DNA of 64,000 bases. Source: Planctomycetota bacterium. Lineage in GTDB: Bacteria > Planctomycetota > UBA1135 > UBA2386. The stretch covers positions 2,631,501 through 2,695,500 of the forward strand of contig JADJWQ010000006.1 in NCBI GenBank assembly GCA_016716265.1. The letters are read 5' to 3'. A program made the position numbers and the translations under genes. Of the stretch, positions 31,883 through 40,927 are shown in pieces (position 1 is the stretch's first letter; each line of letters starts with the position of its first letter). Under the pieces are notes generated by a model, which was not told the origin of the DNA, searched no databases, and was given only the letters and a program-made list of their open reading frames with translations.

Positions 31883-33618
31883 CCGATCTGCGCGCACAGG
31901 TCCGCGAGCGCGTCGTCGCGGCATTGGAGCTCGACGCCGCCGAGCAGCAGGCATTGCTGCTGCAGCCGCCGAAGAACCGCGAGCACGGCGACATCGCGCT
32001 CGGCTGCTTCGCGCTCGCGAAGCTGCGTGGCGTGGCGCCACCGCAGCTCGCCGCCGAGCTCGCCGCGCGGTTCGTGGCCGACGACACGATCGAGTCGGCG
32101 AGCGCCGCCGGCCCATTCGTCAACTTCCGCTTCCACCGCGCGGCACTCGCGCGGATGGCGGTCGCCGGCGTGCTCCGCAGCGAGTCGCCCTTCGCCCCGA
32201 CCCCGCCGGCCGCCGGCTCCCCCGCGATCGTCATCGACTTCTCGTCGCCGAACATCGCGAAGCCGTTCCACATGGGCCACCTGCGCTCGACGGTGATCGG
32301 CGCCGCGCTCGGCCGGATCCACCGGCACCTCGGCAATCGCGTCGAAGGCGTCAACCATCTCGGCGACTGGGGCATGCCGTTCGCCAAGATGATGACCGCA
32401 TGGATGCGGTTCGGTGACGAAGCGGAGCTGCACCGGTCGCCGATGCGCCACATGTTCGACCTCTACCGCCGCTACGGCGACGAGGCGAAGGCGCACCCGG
32501 AGCTCGACGACGAGGCCGCGGCGCACTTCCGCGCGCTCGAGTCGGGCGCCGACAACGAGGAGCGCCGGATGTGGCAGTTCCTGCGCGACGAGTCGCTGAA
32601 GGCGTTCCAGGGACCGTACGACCGCCTCGGCGTGACGTTCGACCACTTCACCGGCGAGTCGTTCTACGAGGACCGGATGGAGGCCGCGATGCAGCGGGTC
32701 GCGGCGGCCGGAGTGCTCGAGGTCGACGACGGCGCCGAGGTCGTCAAGCTGGACGCGCTCGGCATCAAGGTGCCCTGCATCCTGCGCAAGAGCGACGGCG
32801 CGACGCTCTACCACACGCGCGATCTCGCGGCGGCCTTCTACCGCGAGGCGACGTTCCGGCCGAGCCGGATCCTCTACATCGTCGGCGCCGAGCAGAAGCT
32901 GCACTTCGAGCAGCTGAGGGGCGTGCTGAAGCGCATGGGCGAGCCGCTCGCCGACAAGATCGAGCACGTCCCGTTCGGCCTGATCCTCGCACGCAACGAG
33001 GAGACCGGCAAATGGGAGAAGTTCGCGTCGCGGGGCGGCAACGCGATCTTCCTCGACGAGGTGCTCGACGAGGCGGTCGCGAACGTGCGGCGCATCATCG
33101 CCGAGAAGAATCCGGACCTCGACGATCCCGACGAGGTCGCGGAGCAGGTCGGGGTGTCGGCGATCGTCTTCAACGACCTGAAGAACTCCCGGATCAAGGA
33201 CGTCAAGTTCGACTGGGAGCAGATGCTGAACTTCGACGGCGAGACCGGGCCGTACGTCCAATACGCGGTCGCGCGCCTCGCCGGCATCCTGCGCAAGCTC
33301 GACGTCGATCCGGACGCGGGCGCCGCGTTGTGCGACGGCGTCGACTACGCGCTGCTCGCGGATGCGGAGCAGGTGCTGCTGACCATGTTGGAGTTCGGCG
33401 ACACCGTGCAGCGCGCGGCGGAGCAGTCCGAGCCGAGCCTCGTGACCGCGCTGACGATCCGGCTGGCCGGCGACATCCACGCCTACCTGCGCGACCATCA
33501 CGTGCTGCGCGCCGAGCCGGACGTGCAGCGCGCGCGCACCGCGCTCGTCGCCGCCGCGCGACAGCTGCTGCGGACGGCGCTCGGCCTGATCGGCGTGGCG
33601 GCGCCCGATCGCATGTGA
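31879..33618 (+). CDS. argS: Arginyl-tRNA synthetase
   Basis: The 579-residue class I synthetase charges tRNA-Arg. The N-terminal Add1 domain (LLQPPKNREHGDIALGCFAL) is followed by the HIGH-type motif in SPNIAKPFHMGHLRSTVIG, NHLGDWGMPFAKM, and the editing/catalytic core. A KMSKS-like position occurs in LARNEETGKWEKFASRGGN, and the DALR anticodon-binding C-terminus ends LRTALGLIGVAAPDRM. The start is TTG 31879 overlapping the uup stop (TTGA), with GGGAG about 9 bp upstream. No in-frame ATG lies near, so a TTG start and coupling to uup are inferred. Confidence 0.93.
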
Positions 33619-33667
33619 CGCGGGACGGCGCGCGGAACCCCGACCGGCGCCGACTATCATCCGCGCC

Positions 33668-34183
33668 ATGGACCTCTACTCGTTCATCCGCGACGTCCCG
33701 GACTTCCCGAAGCCGGGGATCGTGTTCAAGGACATCACGCCGCTGCTCGCCGACGGCGGCGCGCTGCGCTACGCGATCGATCGGATGGCCGAGCTGGTCG
33801 CGGAGCAGAAGGCCGACCGGATCGTCGGCATCGAGTCGCGCGGGTTCATCTTCGGCGTGCCGATCGCGACGAAGCTCGGCATCGGCTTCACGCCGGCGCG
33901 CAAGCCGAACAAGCTGCCGTGGCGGACGACCTCGGTCGAATACGACCTCGAGTACGGCCGCGACGTCATGGAGATGCACGAGGACGGCGTCGAGCGCGGC
34001 CAGCGGGTCGCGATCGTCGACGATCTGCTGGCGACCGGCGGCACGGCCAAGGCCTGCACGGTCCTGGTCCAGGGCCTCGGCGCGACCGTGGCGGGCTGCT
34101 TCTTCCTGGTCGAGCTGGCGTTCCTCGGCGGGCGCAGGGTCTTGCGGGACCAGCACTGCGAGTCGCTGATCCAGTTCAGCTGA
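33668..34183 (+). CDS. apt: Adenine phosphoribosyltransferase
   Basis: The 171-residue purine salvage enzyme makes AMP from adenine and PRPP. The motifs are DFPKPGIVFKDITPLL at the N-terminus, GIESRGFIFGVPIA, RKPNKLPW, and the PRPP loop VAIVDDLLATGGTAKA. The length and all motifs are standard. It starts at ATG 33668, 50 bp after argS. Confidence 0.95.
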   Translation: MDLYSFIRDVPDFPKPGIVFKDITPLLADGGALRYAIDRMAELVAEQKADRIVGIESRGFIFGVPIATKLGIGFTPARKPNKLPWRTTSVEYDLEYGRDVMEMHEDGVERGQRVAIVDDLLATGGTAKACTVLVQGLGATVAGCFFLVELAFLGGRRVLRDQHCESLIQFS

Positions 34184-34454
34184 GGTCCCGTCCAGCCGAG
34201 GTCCCCTCGAGCCGGCCGGGCGCGCCGCAGCCGCTGACCGGCCGGTTCTCCACACCCGGATCCACTCCAGTCTCCACCGCCGGAAGCCGATAGAGCTGGC
34301 GAAGGAATCCGAGTCCCTCTACGGGTTTGCGTCAGTCCGCCAGGGCGGGGCGGAGGCGCTGTCGACATTTTTCCAGAATCCCCTCAAGCTCTCCGGGGTC
34401 CCTGCCGATTCCCTGCTCGGTCGTCGCTGGCGACGCCCGCTCTTTCTCCGCCGA

Positions 34455-34565
34455 GCTTCGCGAAATGGCAAACCCGCCGAAAGGCGGCGACGCAAAGCCA
34501 AGGGCCTGACACGGTCCGCCCCGCCCACCGGTTCGCCCGGGTCGGCGCGCGCGGCCCGTCACGGC
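34455..34565 (+). promoter_or_regulatory. GEMM-I (c-di-GMP-I type) riboswitch upstream of fliA
   Basis: The conserved core is present in order: GGCAAACC at 34467-34474, a GAAA-capped hairpin (CGCC 34475-34478 / GGCG 34483-34486), GACGCAAAGCC at 34489-34499, then AGGGCCT. This is the signature of GEMM class I aptamers that bind c-di-GMP. The second helix (P2) to about 34565 is GC rich and less certain. It lies about 220 bp before the sigma-28 start and reads the same way. I did not verify base pairs by folding. There is no other gene between 34184 and 34782, and the rest of that spacer shows nothing else recognisable. Confidence 0.78.
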
Positions 34566-34782
34566 AGCCGGTTCCCGAACGAAGCCTCGAGACGCCGCCT
34601 CGCCCCGTGGATCCAGGGGCGGGCCCGCCACGCGCCCGGACGATCGCGACCGGGAACCCGCGCGTCGGCGACGGCGCCTCGACGACTCGATCGGGGGCCG
34701 GGTCCACGGTGCGCGTCAGGTCGGTCCGCGAGGCCAGGCTGCTCCCTTCGCGAGCCCCTCTCGCTCTCGACCGAGACCCGAC

Positions 34783-35718
34783 ATGGCAAGGCTTTCCGCA
34801 GCTCGTTCCCGCCAGAATCCCTCCGTGAACGACGTCGCCCCCACCGGACCCCGCCAGCCCAATCAGGGCCTGCGCCCCGTGCGCTCCGAGCAGGCTCCTA
34901 TGGAGCCGACACCCGTACGCGAAGTCGTCAGCGAGCGCACCCCGCGCGGCCAGCTCGCGCCCGACTCGGAGCTCGAGCCGGTGTGGCGGACCTACAAGAA
35001 CACCGGCGACCAGAACCTGCGCGACATCCTGCTCGAGAACTACCTGCCGCTGGTCCGGATGATCGCCGAGCGGCTGCTGCAGACACTGCCGCGCTCGATC
35101 GAGCTCGACGACCTGCAGAGCGCCGGCGTGTTCGGCCTGCTCGATGCCATCGACGGCTTCGACCTCGACCGCGGCATCAAGTTCAAGACCTACTGCACGA
35201 CGCGCATCCGCGGCTCGATCCTCGACGAGCTGCGTTCGCAGGACTGGGTGCCGCGCCTCGTGCGACTGAAGGCTCACCGGCTGGAGCGCTCGCTGCGCGA
35301 GCTCGAGGGCAAGCTCGGGCGCCAGCCGAACCACTTCGAGCTCGCCCAGGCAATGGGGCTGTCACCCGAGGAGCTGCAGCAGACCGAACGCGAGGCCAAC
35401 GCCCGCGCCATGTTCTCCCTGTCCGAGAAGTGGGACGACGGGGACGACGACAAGGAGATGGAGAAGGTCGAGATCCTCGCCGACAAGAACTCGATCGATC
35501 CGGCGCGGACCAGCGATCAGCGCGACCTGTTCGACGTGATGACGCGCAATCTGACCAAGCGCGAGCGACTGATCGTCATCATGTATTACTACGAGGGTCT
35601 GACCATGCGCGAGATCGGCGAGATCATGGAGCTCACCGAATCGCGCGTCTGCCAGATCCACACCAACGTGATGGCGCGGCTGAAGGGTCAGCTCGACACC
35701 GTGAAGCTGCACGCGTGA
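34783..35718 (+). CDS. fliA: FliA/WhiG-family sigma-28 factor
   Basis: The 311-residue protein has sigma-2 (ILLENYLPLVRMIAERLL, IELDDLQSAGVFGLLDAIDGFD and KFKTYCTTRIRGSILDELRSQDWVPR, typical of flagellar sigma), sigma-3 (ELEGKLGRQPNHFELAQAMGLS) and sigma-4 with helix-turn-helix (KRERLIVIMYYYEGLTMREIGEIMELTESRVCQIHTN by position). This is the FliA type, which drives flagellar/motility genes. The first 55 residues are a disordered extension; Met40 (34900) is an alternative start. The riboswitch upstream suggests control by c-di-GMP. Confidence 0.92.
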   Translation: MARLSAARSRQNPSVNDVAPTGPRQPNQGLRPVRSEQAPMEPTPVREVVSERTPRGQLAPDSELEPVWRTYKNTGDQNLRDILLENYLPLVRMIAERLLQTLPRSIELDDLQSAGVFGLLDAIDGFDLDRGIKFKTYCTTRIRGSILDELRSQDWVPRLVRLKAHRLERSLRELEGKLGRQPNHFELAQAMGLSPEELQQTEREANARAMFSLSEKWDDGDDDKEMEKVEILADKNSIDPARTSDQRDLFDVMTRNLTKRERLIVIMYYYEGLTMREIGEIMELTESRVCQIHTNVMARLKGQLDTVKLHA

Positions 35719-35808
35719 CCGGACGCCGGGGAGCGCCACGGCATCGGGACGACACCGCGGCGCTCAGGTCCGCCGAGCCGACCGGCCGATAGCCGTGGCG
35801 GGATCGCC

Positions 35809-36828
35809 ATGGACACGCCGGATCGCGCCGCCGGAGGGACACCGCCCGTCGCCACGGACGACGGGACCGCGGGGCCTCCGTCGTCGGTCAACGCGATGAC
35901 GGCGCGCGGTCCGCTCCGCACCCTCGCGGAGGCGGTCGCCCAGGACGTCGTCGTGCGCGCGGTGCTGAAGAGCCACATCGCGCAGTCGCAGACCCTCGAG
36001 GTGGACGCGAACCAGGCGCCGAGCCGCATCACCAACGCGGCCGCGGTGTCGCGCCTGACGATCGAGGGGCTCCCCGGCCGCCTGTACCTGCTGGTCGGCG
36101 ACCAGGGTGCCGCGGCGCTCGTGCGGCTGACGATGCCCGTGGACAGCGAGCGCTCGCCGCAGCGCGTGGCGGACGCGCTGCGCGCCTTCAGCGAGCGCAC
36201 CGCCGAGGTCGTCGGTCGCATGCTCGCCTCGCGCACCGACGGCCGGGTCCACGTCCGCCTGCTGGGCGAGGACGTGCAGGACGACACCGCGATGGCGGTC
36301 GCCGACCGCGAGCCGTGGCTCGGACACCGGGTGCGACTCACGTCGGACGGTCTCGCCGACATCGACCTCACCCTGCTGTGCACGCGTGGGGTCGCGGTCG
36401 GGATCTGCGAGCGCTGGCGGACCGGGATCGTCAGCGGTCCGAACGTCGGCACGGTGCTGTCGTTCGTGTCCGATCCCGGGGTCACCGAGATCCTGCGTCG
36501 CGCGTCGAAGGCCGTGGGACTCGACATGCACGATTCGGCGCCCGGCGAGGCACCCAATCCGTCGGCGATCGACGCGTCGGTCGTCGTGCTCGACATCCCG
36601 GTCGGCCAGGAGCGGCGCTACGACTGGTGTGCGCGGCTGAAGCTCCGGCGCCCGGAGATCCCGGTACTGCTGGTCGTGCACCACCCGTCGAAGGTGCGCG
36701 TGCTGCGCGGCTGCCTGACCCGTGCGGACGCATTGGTCGGCTGGCCGGCGACCGAGACGCAGGTCGCGGACCGGCTCGTCGAGATCATGTCGCGCGAGCC
36801 ACCGCGGGACGGCCCACCCGTCGACTGA
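35809..36828 (+). CDS. CheC/CheX-like protein fused to receiver-like domain
   Basis: The 339-residue protein is not firmly assigned. The first ~200 residues (LAEAVAQDVVVRAVLK, LYLLVGDQGAAALVRLTM, HVRLLGEDVQDDTAMAVADREP) have an alternating pattern like CheC/CheX or FliM-type domains. The last ~100 residues (SAIDASVVVLDIPVGQ, IPVLLVVHHPSKVRVLRG, ADALVGWPATETQVADRLVEI) look like a response-regulator receiver with the aspartate at beta 3, but the usual lysine near beta 5 is replaced (ALVGWP). It sits 90 bp after fliA in the same direction and may act in chemotaxis or motility control. Confidence 0.6.
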   Translation: MDTPDRAAGGTPPVATDDGTAGPPSSVNAMTARGPLRTLAEAVAQDVVVRAVLKSHIAQSQTLEVDANQAPSRITNAAAVSRLTIEGLPGRLYLLVGDQGAAALVRLTMPVDSERSPQRVADALRAFSERTAEVVGRMLASRTDGRVHVRLLGEDVQDDTAMAVADREPWLGHRVRLTSDGLADIDLTLLCTRGVAVGICERWRTGIVSGPNVGTVLSFVSDPGVTEILRRASKAVGLDMHDSAPGEAPNPSAIDASVVVLDIPVGQERRYDWCARLKLRRPEIPVLLVVHHPSKVRVLRGCLTRADALVGWPATETQVADRLVEIMSREPPRDGPPVD

Positions 36829-36837
36829 TCGCGGTCA

Positions 36838-37691
36838 TTGCGCCGCGCGGCGCAGCCGCTCCCGTGGCTCGCGCAGTGCCGGGTCCGCGCTGCCGCCGCA
36901 CGCTCGATCGACGCCAATGCACCGGGCGCCGCGGCCGCGCCGGGCAGGCTGCAGGGGATCGCGTTCGGTGCCGGGACGGTCGAGGCCGAGGCGCACGTCG
37001 TCGGAGTCGCCACACACGTGACGGCGATCCCGCAGGAGACCGGGTCCTCGGCGGAGGCGCAGCGGTGGCGCGTATGCGCGATCCATCCCGAGGGCAGCAC
37101 GCTGGCCGTCCGTGCCGTGGGCGCGCACCGCACCGCGTACGAACTCGACGCGCCAAGGACGCCGGGCGACAGGCACGTGATCGGCGTGAAGGCCACGCGC
37201 GGGATGAGCCGATCGCGGTGAAGATCGTCGCCGACGAGCGCGAGGGAACCTCTGTGAGGGCGATCACGCGCGACGGCTCGGTGCTCGAGGTGGTCGCGGT
37301 GGCTCCGGGCGGCGCGAGGCTCCCGGTCCGCGCGGTGCGGCGCTCCGGCAGCGTGTTCCACATCAAGGCCATCGACCTGGACGGCCGCCAGCCCGGAGTG
37401 AAGGCACTGTCGTCGGCGGGCTTCCTCCACGACGTGAAGGCGCTGCCACTGGTGCTCGGGCCGGATCACCGAGCAGCACGCCTCGCAGCGACGAAGACGA
37501 GCTCGGTGCACGACGCACCTCCGTGGACAGCGGTGCGCGACTCCGACCTGCGCATGCCCACCCGTTCGAGCAGGCGGATCGACGCGGTGTTGCGCGCATC
37601 GACCGTCCCGATCACCTCCTCGACGTCCGTCAGCTCGAAGAGCAGGTCGAGGGCGGCGCGCACTGCGGTGGTGGCGATGCCACGACCCTGA
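36838..37691 (+). pseudogene. Frameshifted protein with repeated VKAL/VKAI units
   Basis: The first frame (TTG 36838 to 37220) encodes a protein with units such as HVVGVATHVTAIPQ and LAVRAVGAH. One missing G in the GGG at 37200-37202 shifts it. The +2 frame carries on without a break in style: DEPIAVKIVADEREG, GSVLEVVAVAPGGARLPVRAVRRSGSVF by position, HIKAIDLDG, HDVKALPLV. Units of this VKAI/VKAL type recur in a family I have seen in planctomycetes, function unknown. Read as one gene it would be about 280 residues and overlap the 3' end of the acetyltransferase. A sequencing error in the G run or true decay are both possible. Confidence 0.55.
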
Positions 37692-38008
37692 GAACGACGC
37701 CGAAGCGTGAAGCCGATCTCCGCGCGGCGCCCGTTCTCGGCGACGAACAACCCGATGTCGCCGAGGAGGGCGAGGTCGACGCGATCGGCGATGCCGAGCT
37801 GCGTCCACGTACCGGGCCGCAGAAGCGCGATCGCGCTCATCTCGTCGAGGAAGGCGCGGGCCTCGTCGTCCGACATGGCCGACCAGCCCTGGTAGCGAGC
37901 CAGCTCCGGGTCGCGGCGATACTCCTGGAACGCGGCGACGTCCGCGGGAGCGAGGCGGCGCAGCACGATATCGCCGGCGGTACGGGGCAACGGTTCGGCA
38001 GCGGACAT
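37466..38008 (-). CDS. GNAT-family N-acetyltransferase, RimJ/RimL type
   Basis: The 180-residue protein starts at ATG 38008. Motifs are IVLRRLAPADVAAFQEYRRDPELARYQ (RimJ/L N-terminus), LLGDIGLFVAENGRRAEIGFTLRRRSQGRGIATTAVRAAL (acetyl-CoA loop Q/RGxGxA) and the NTASIRLLERVGMR ending; the segments are given by position around residues 10-170. It probably acetylates a protein N-terminus or small amine. Its 3' end overlaps the frameshifted VKAL gene on the other strand. Confidence 0.9.
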   Translation of the reverse strand: MSAAEPLPRTAGDIVLRRLAPADVAAFQEYRRDPELARYQGWSAMSDDEARAFLDEMSAIALLRPGTWTQLGIADRVDLALLGDIGLFVAENGRRAEIGFTLRRRSQGRGIATTAVRAALDLLFELTDVEEVIGTVDARNTASIRLLERVGMRRSESRTAVHGGASCTELVFVAARRAAR

Positions 38009-38135
38009 GCGTGCGGATCGCTGGTCCAGCCCGCGTCGCGGAATGCGAGCGGTCGGGCGGCGCAGCCTATCGAGCCGGTGACGACGAGGACAGCCCGCCG
38101 TCGCCTGCTCACCTGGCCGCAGACCGCATTGCTGT

Positions 38136-38152
38136 AGCCTCCTGCGGAGGCT
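38136..38152. other. Perfect 7-bp inverted repeat
   Basis: AGCCTCC and GGAGGCT flank a 3-base loop, upstream of the selD remnant. No T run follows, so it is not a convincing terminator. Its role is unknown. Confidence 0.4.
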
Positions 38153-38219
38153 GCTCGCCTGCGGGTGCAGCGACCGGCTTCGCGGGTTCATCACCGATCC
38201 GCGCACGATCGTCAGGGTG

Positions 38220-38802
38220 CTGACCCGGCTCGACCGGCCGGCCGAACTCCCGCCGCTCGCCCCACCCCGGGGCACAGCCCCATCGCTCGGGCCGGTGGGC
38301 CGACAGAAGCCCTCGATGCTCCGCGCGATGGAGCAGATGGCGACGCTGCTCGACCTCGGCGCAGCTCGCGCGCTGACGGACATCGACGCGCGTGCGGCGA
38401 CGGACGTCACCGGCTTCCGTCTTGCCGACCATGGCCGCGAGATGGCCGACGCAGCGAACCTCTCGCTCGAGATCGACGCGCGCGTCCTGCCCGTGTTCGA
38501 CGGTACGGCGGAGCTCGTCCGTGCGGGGCGGTGTGGGCGGAGGGCGACGCGCGGGCACACGTCTCGGAGCCGCCGCTGGATACGTCGAGACCGACATGGA
38601 CGAGGACGTCGCGGCCGTCACCTTCGAGGCCGAGACGTCCGGCGGATTGCTGGTCGCGGTCGCCGAGTCCGACGTCGAAAGCGCGCTGCTCCGCTTGCGC
38701 GGCGCCGGCGCGCCGTGCGGCGTGGACCTCGGCCGCTTCGTCCCTCGCGGGGATCACGGCGTTCGCTTCATCGCCTGGCGGAACCGGCCGGCGTCCCGCT
38801 AG
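38220..38802 (+). pseudogene. selD: selD (selenide, water dikinase) C-terminal remnant, frameshifted
   Basis: The translated segment MLRAMEQMATLLDLGAARAL, then ARAATDVTGFRLADHGREMADAANLSLEIDARVLP by position, is the SelD hallmark region (family: TDVTGFGLLGH). After a one-base shift near 38530, the other frame gives AGYVETDMDEDVAAVTFEAETSGGLLVAVAESDVESAL and RFVPRGDHGVRF, matching the family ending (PQTSGGLLIAV). The whole N-terminal ATP-binding half with the catalytic Cys/Sec is missing; the upstream sequence shows no CGCAxK-like motif. It therefore cannot be functional. It ends at TAG 38800-38802, exactly where the foldback element begins. Confidence 0.7.
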
Positions 38803-38965
38803 TGGTGTGATTCAGAGGTTCGGGGCATTCATCGGCGAGTCATGCGGGTCGTGCGCAAGGCGCTGCGACGCAGGGATATCCGATGAGATATCCCTAGGAG
38901 CAGCAACGCCGCGAACGGCCCGAAGGGCCGGCGAGGAATGCCCCGAACCTCTGAATCGGACCACT
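38801..38965. mobile_element. 165-bp foldback (MITE-like) element with 30-bp terminal inverted repeats
   Basis: The ends 38801-38830 and 38936-38965 are inverted repeats matching at 28 of 30 positions; the inner 22 bp (GATTCAGAGGTTCGGGGC...) match perfectly. Inside lie AGGGATATC/GATATCCCT (38872-38880 / 38887-38895, 6-base loop) and a CGGCCC/GGGCCG hairpin near 38915. No ORF fits inside. It is shaped like a non-autonomous transposon or REP-like element. I found no clear target duplication (TA on the left, TG on the right). Confidence 0.6.
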
Positions 38966-39265
38966 GGGTCGGCATCGTGGCGCGGATCGCCGCGCGCCGC
39001 TCCGAGACGATGACCGGAGCGGGCGGGCACCGCGGGTGGGAGCCGGCGGTCCGCGGGCGAGGCCTGCGGGTATACCAACACCCCGCCGTGCGGACCGCCG
39101 CCACGAGCGTTCGGCGGAGGCCCCATTCGTTGCGGTGCGGCGACCTCCGCCGGAACCGCACCCCGGAATCCTTCCCGGATCGTCGGCGCCACTGCTGGCT
39201 CCGCACAACAACGAACGACTGTGCGCGCCGCAACTCGCCCCCGCGTCCCTCGGCGGGCGGACGCC
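38966..39265. other. 300-bp spacer with a leader hairpin
   Basis: No gene is visible. An 11-bp perfect inverted repeat (39044-39054 / 39090-39100) encloses a TATACC box and GGGT/ACCC pairs, ahead of the membrane fusion gene. It could be an operator, a promoter with flanking repeat, or a leader RNA stem. Confidence 0.35.
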
Positions 39266-40927
39266 ATGCGACGCGCCAAGGCGCCGGCGATGAACCCCTC
39301 CTCCAGCGTCCTGCTCACGATCGCGATCGGCGCGTCCTGCCTCGTGATCGCCTGCGTCGCGTTCGCCGCGACCGTCTGGCAGCGCCGCCGTAGCGCGGCC
39401 AACGCAACCGCGACCGGCAGCGCACCCGCTCGTCGGCTGCTGTCGTTCACCGCCGCCCTGACCGGCGCGCTGCTGCTGGCCGTGGGCCTCTGCTTCCACG
39501 TCTTCGCGATCCGCGACGGCGCGCTGCAGCTCCGCGACGTGCTGGTCGTCCGCGCGCGGCCCGACCAGGCCCGGCCGGTGCTCGCCGCCGACCTGCGCGG
39601 CGGCATTGCGGCCGGCGAGACGCTGGTCCGATTCGAGTCGCCGGCGAAGGCAGCCGAACTCGATGCGATCGCCTGCGAGCTCGCGGCCGCACGCCACGGG
39701 CTCGCGGAGCTGCGGGAGCGGGCGCTCGACGTCGATCCGAAGCTCGCGCGCGAGCTCGCCCGGCTCGATGCCGAGGAACGCGCGCTCGTCCAGCGGCGGC
39801 ACAGCGTCGAGGCGGCGTTGGGGTTCACCGAGCCGCAGGTGCGGATCGAGCTGCTCGCACAGCGAACGCGCCTGAACGACGTCGAGACGGAGCTGGAGCG
39901 CATCGACGGGCAGCTCGCCCGGCTCGACGTCGAGCGGGCCTTCGCCGCCGAGGTCGCTGCGAGCCAGGCGGACCTGGAGCGCCGCCAGCTCGTCGCGCCC
40001 CTCGCCGCGCGCCAGGTCGCCCGCGACGTCGAGACGCTGGCCGCGGACTCCGACCGGCTGCGGCACGAGCGCCAGCGCCAGGAGCAACTACGGGTCGAGC
40101 TCACGCTGGGCATCGACGCGCTGACGCAGGCGCTCGAGCGGCATCGCGCGGCGGTCGCGCGCGAGCTCGAGCAGATCGTCGGGGAGCTGCGCGACGTGAC
40201 GGCGCGACGCACCGGACTCGCCGCCGCGATCGAGGCGGACACCGCGGGGCGGATGGACGCCCAGCGGGTCGCGGGAATCCGGCGGCAGGAGCTGGAGATC
40301 GCGGCGCTCGAGGCCCGGCTCGAGCACGGGCGGCGCGACCTGCTCGTCGCCGCACCGCTCGGCGGCCACGTCCTCTACGCCCATCCGTCGCCCGGGTCGG
40401 CCCGGGACGGTGAGCCCATCCTCGCGTTCGGAGATCCGCAGGCAGTCCGCGCCCGCATCCGGGTCGCGAGCGCGGACGCGGACCGTCTCGCCGACCGGGG
40501 CTCGGCGTGGCTGCGCGCCGACGGCGAGGGCTTCGACGAGCCCCGCTTCGTCGGCACGTTCCTCGGCGCGGAGCCAGTCGGTGGCGAGGCCGGAGTGGCG
40601 ATCGCCGAGTTCGCCTGCGCCCCCGGCCGGGCGGTGTTCGCCGGGCTGTTGCAGGCGCCGAGGGTCGGGGTCCGGCTGGACTGGGCGCCGCCGCTGTGGA
40701 GCGATCCGACCTTCCTGCTCGGTGCGCTCCTCGTCGGACTCGCGCTGTTCCTGCGTGTCGGCGGCGCGGCCCTGGTCCGGCCCCGAGTGCGTGCCCGCGT
40801 GGGCCATCGTGCGGCGGTCCCGGCCGGCGGGTTCCTCGTGCCGGTCCTGCAGAGCCGCGGGGCCGCCGCGCTCGGCGGTCCGCCACAGCGCAACGGCGGG
40901 TCCGGCTCACTCCGCGCCACGACATGA
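39266..40927 (+). CDS. HlyD-like membrane fusion protein with long coiled coil
   Basis: The 553-residue protein starts at ATG 39266 (39290 possible). Two N-terminal membrane helices (LLTIAIGASCLVIACVAFAAT, LLSFTAALTGALLLAVGLCF) are followed by ~230 residues of heptad-rich helix (about residues 130-360). A lipoyl/barrel-sandwich motif (LLVAAPLGGHVLYAHPSPGS) and a beta-barrel part (AVRARIRVASADADRL) come next, then a C-terminal membrane helix (LLVGLALFLRVGGAAL). This is an HlyD/Alg44-like adaptor. Its stop overlaps the glycosyltransferase start (ATGA), so the pair acts together, presumably in polymer synthesis and export. Confidence 0.75.
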   Translation: MRRAKAPAMNPSSSVLLTIAIGASCLVIACVAFAATVWQRRRSAANATATGSAPARRLLSFTAALTGALLLAVGLCFHVFAIRDGALQLRDVLVVRARPDQARPVLAADLRGGIAAGETLVRFESPAKAAELDAIACELAAARHGLAELRERALDVDPKLARELARLDAEERALVQRRHSVEAALGFTEPQVRIELLAQRTRLNDVETELERIDGQLARLDVERAFAAEVAASQADLERRQLVAPLAARQVARDVETLAADSDRLRHERQRQEQLRVELTLGIDALTQALERHRAAVARELEQIVGELRDVTARRTGLAAAIEADTAGRMDAQRVAGIRRQELEIAALEARLEHGRRDLLVAAPLGGHVLYAHPSPGSARDGEPILAFGDPQAVRARIRVASADADRLADRGSAWLRADGEGFDEPRFVGTFLGAEPVGGEAGVAIAEFACAPGRAVFAGLLQAPRVGVRLDWAPPLWSDPTFLLGALLVGLALFLRVGGAALVRPRVRARVGHRAAVPAGGFLVPVLQSRGAAALGGPPQRNGGSGSLRATT

